6,811 nt of DNA from NS-12 sp045403215 (GTDB taxonomy: Bacteria; Nitrospirota; Nitrospiria; Nitrospirales; NS-4), in assembly GCA_045403215.1 (NCBI GenBank), contig JAXIOW010000187.1, positions 1 through 6,811 of the forward strand. The letters are read 5' to 3'. Positions 5,726-6,811 of the stretch are shown piece after piece. A program made the translations under genes and the position numbers. Every line of letters begins with the position of its first letter. The stretch's first letter is position 1. A model generated the notes under the pieces. It was not told the DNA's origin. It made no database searches and was given only the letters and a program-made list of their open reading frames with translations.

Positions 5726-6811
5726 GCCGCTCCCGCTGCTATTGCTCCTGGGGCTGCTCTGGAGCCCCGCCTGCGCGGAGGCCCCCACCGTCGCCTCTCC
5801 CGCCGGGGACGAGCCGCGCCTGCGCGCGCGAAGTCTCGGGTTGGACCTCGGCACCTCTCCCACCGGCAAGCTCAACGCCATCACCGACGTGCCCGGCGTT
5901 CGCGTCGGCCACACGACCCTGATCAGGGGAGAAGGCAGGCTCGTGCCGGGTCAGGGCCCGGTCCGCACGGGCGTCACCGTGGTCATCCCCCGCGAGGATG
6001 TCTGGCACAAGAAGGCCCCGTCGGGGGCCTTCGTGCTGAACGGGACCGGCGAGATGACGGGGCTCGCCTGGGTGGAAGAGTCCGGCTTTCTCGAATATCC
6101 GATCGCCCTCACCAACACGCTCAACCTGCCTCGCGTCGCCAACGGCGTCATGAGCTGGATGATCCGCCGGTATCCCGAGATCGGCATCCGGGACGACACC
6201 CTCACGCCGGTTGTCGCCGAGTGCGACGACAGCCGGCTCAACGACATCCAGGGACGCCACGTTTCGGAAGCTGACGTCATCAAGGCCCTGGACAGCGCGA
6301 GCGACGGGCCGGTGGCCGAAGGGACGGTCGGCGCCGGGACCGGCATGGTCGCCTTCGGTTTCAAGGGCGGCATCGGGACGTCGTCCCGGATCGTCTCGGC
6401 GGCGGGGGACTATACGGTCGGCGTGCTGGTCAACGCCAACTTCGGGCGGCGGGAGGAATTGGTGATGGGGGGCGTCCCCGTCGGGAAGTTGTATGGAGAC
6501 GGCAAGCCGGCGGCTCAGGGACCCGACGGGTCGATCATCATCATCATCGCGACCGACGCGCCGCTTGATGCGCGGCAACTGAAGCGGCTCGCCAAGCGCG
6601 CGGCGCTCGGCCGGGCGCGCACCGGCTCCACCGGCCGGCACGGCAGCGGCGATTTCATCCTGGCCTTTTCCACCGGCAACGTCATCCCCCACTACCCGAA
6701 AGACCGCACCTACCCGATGACCGTCTTCGCGGACACGCACCTCAATCCGCTGTTCGCGGCGACGGTCGAGGCCACGCAGGAGGCCATCCTCAATGCGCTC
6801 ACGACGGCGAC
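5697..6811 (+). CDS. Exported P1 (S58/DmpA-like) family aminopeptidase, C-terminus cut by window edge
   Basis: Member of the DmpA/BapA family: N-terminal-nucleophile aminopeptidases that self-cleave into alpha and beta subunits and release N-terminal residues (L-amino acids, D-amides or beta-amino acids, depending on the member). 371 codons are visible and no stop is reached; at the usual family length only a few residues are missing. Residues 1-27 look like a signal peptide (leucine-rich core about 9-21, ACA/EA cleavage near 27), implying periplasmic location. Family motifs: ITDVPGVRVGHTT near 62-74, GFKGGIGTSSR at 221-231, VLVNANFG at 243-250 (N248 the likely oxyanion Asn). DGS at 277-279 has S279 as nucleophile and G278/S279 as autocleavage site, followed by ATDAPL. 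HGSGD at 315-319 gives S317 and D319, matching the Ser288/Glu290 spacing (38 residues) of BapA. GTG 5697 is the only standard start codon between the rhodanese stop and the signal peptide; it lacks a Shine-Dalgarno and lies inside the palindrome. Confidence 0.9.
   Translation, partial: MTKGSSGRLLPLPLLLLLGLLWSPACAEAPTVASPAGDEPRLRARSLGLDLGTSPTGKLNAITDVPGVRVGHTTLIRGEGRLVPGQGPVRTGVTVVIPREDVWHKKAPSGAFVLNGTGEMTGLAWVEESGFLEYPIALTNTLNLPRVANGVMSWMIRRYPEIGIRDDTLTPVVAECDDSRLNDIQGRHVSEADVIKALDSASDGPVAEGTVGAGTGMVAFGFKGGIGTSSRIVSAAGDYTVGVLVNANFGRREELVMGGVPVGKLYGDGKPAAQGPDGSIIIIIATDAPLDARQLKRLAKRAALGRARTGSTGRHGSGDFILAFSTGNVIPHYPKDRTYPMTVFADTHLNPLFAATVEATQEAILNALTTA

Noticed and set aside
5739..6740. Minus-strand open frame (333 codons) opposite the P1 peptidase
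   Set aside because: The plus-strand frame carries the catalytic and family motifs of DmpA-like peptidases; the minus frame has only Gly/Arg/Asp-rich sequence.

Overview
The window is GC-rich, densely coded bacterial DNA of chromosomal type. The mix of proteins (a soluble multi-domain hybrid histidine kinase with an HDFNN phosphoacceptor motif, a stand-alone FIST sensor protein, a PspE/GlpE-like exported rhodanese and an exported DmpA-type P1 peptidase) resembles environmental Nitrospirota or proteobacteria-like lineages. A Nitrospira-like source is my best guess, but it rests on general resemblance only.

Layout. (1) Positions 1-229 are an upstream region with no gene I can support. (2) 230-2545 (+) encodes a soluble REC-PAS-PAS-HisKA-HATPase-REC hybrid kinase. 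(3) Its last codons overlap, on the opposite strand, the 3' end of a tRNA-Gly(GCC) gene at 2524-2598 (-). That tRNA has a near-consensus sigma70 promoter at 2620-2649 (-). (4) 2664-3500 (-) encodes a DHH/DHHA1-type phosphoesterase. (5) Divergent to it is a small probable zinc-ribbon protein (3644-3850, +), preceded by a possible 14-codon leader ORF. (6) 3915-5111 (+) encodes a FIST-domain sensor protein, coupled by an ATGA overlap to an exported single-domain rhodanese (5108-5536, +). (7) 5541-5725 is a large imperfect palindrome of about 185 bp made of concentric inverted repeats. (8) From 5697 to the window edge (+) runs an exported DmpA-like P1 (S58) aminopeptidase missing only its extreme C-terminus. 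Its start codon and first residues lie inside the right arm of the palindrome.

How the parts relate. FIST and rhodanese form a clear two-gene operon, pairing a predicted cytoplasmic small-ligand sensor with a periplasmic sulfurtransferase. The first genes of transcription units (DHH, FIST, and possibly the leader ORF) show TGn-extended -10 elements 6-9 nt before an ATG and no Shine-Dalgarno, which suggests leaderless mRNAs. The operon-internal rhodanese has a strong AGGAGG. The kinase has no partner regulator in view, so its pathway cannot be assigned. The least ordinary items are the palindrome, its intrusion into the peptidase gene, and the kinase/tRNA 3'-end overlap.
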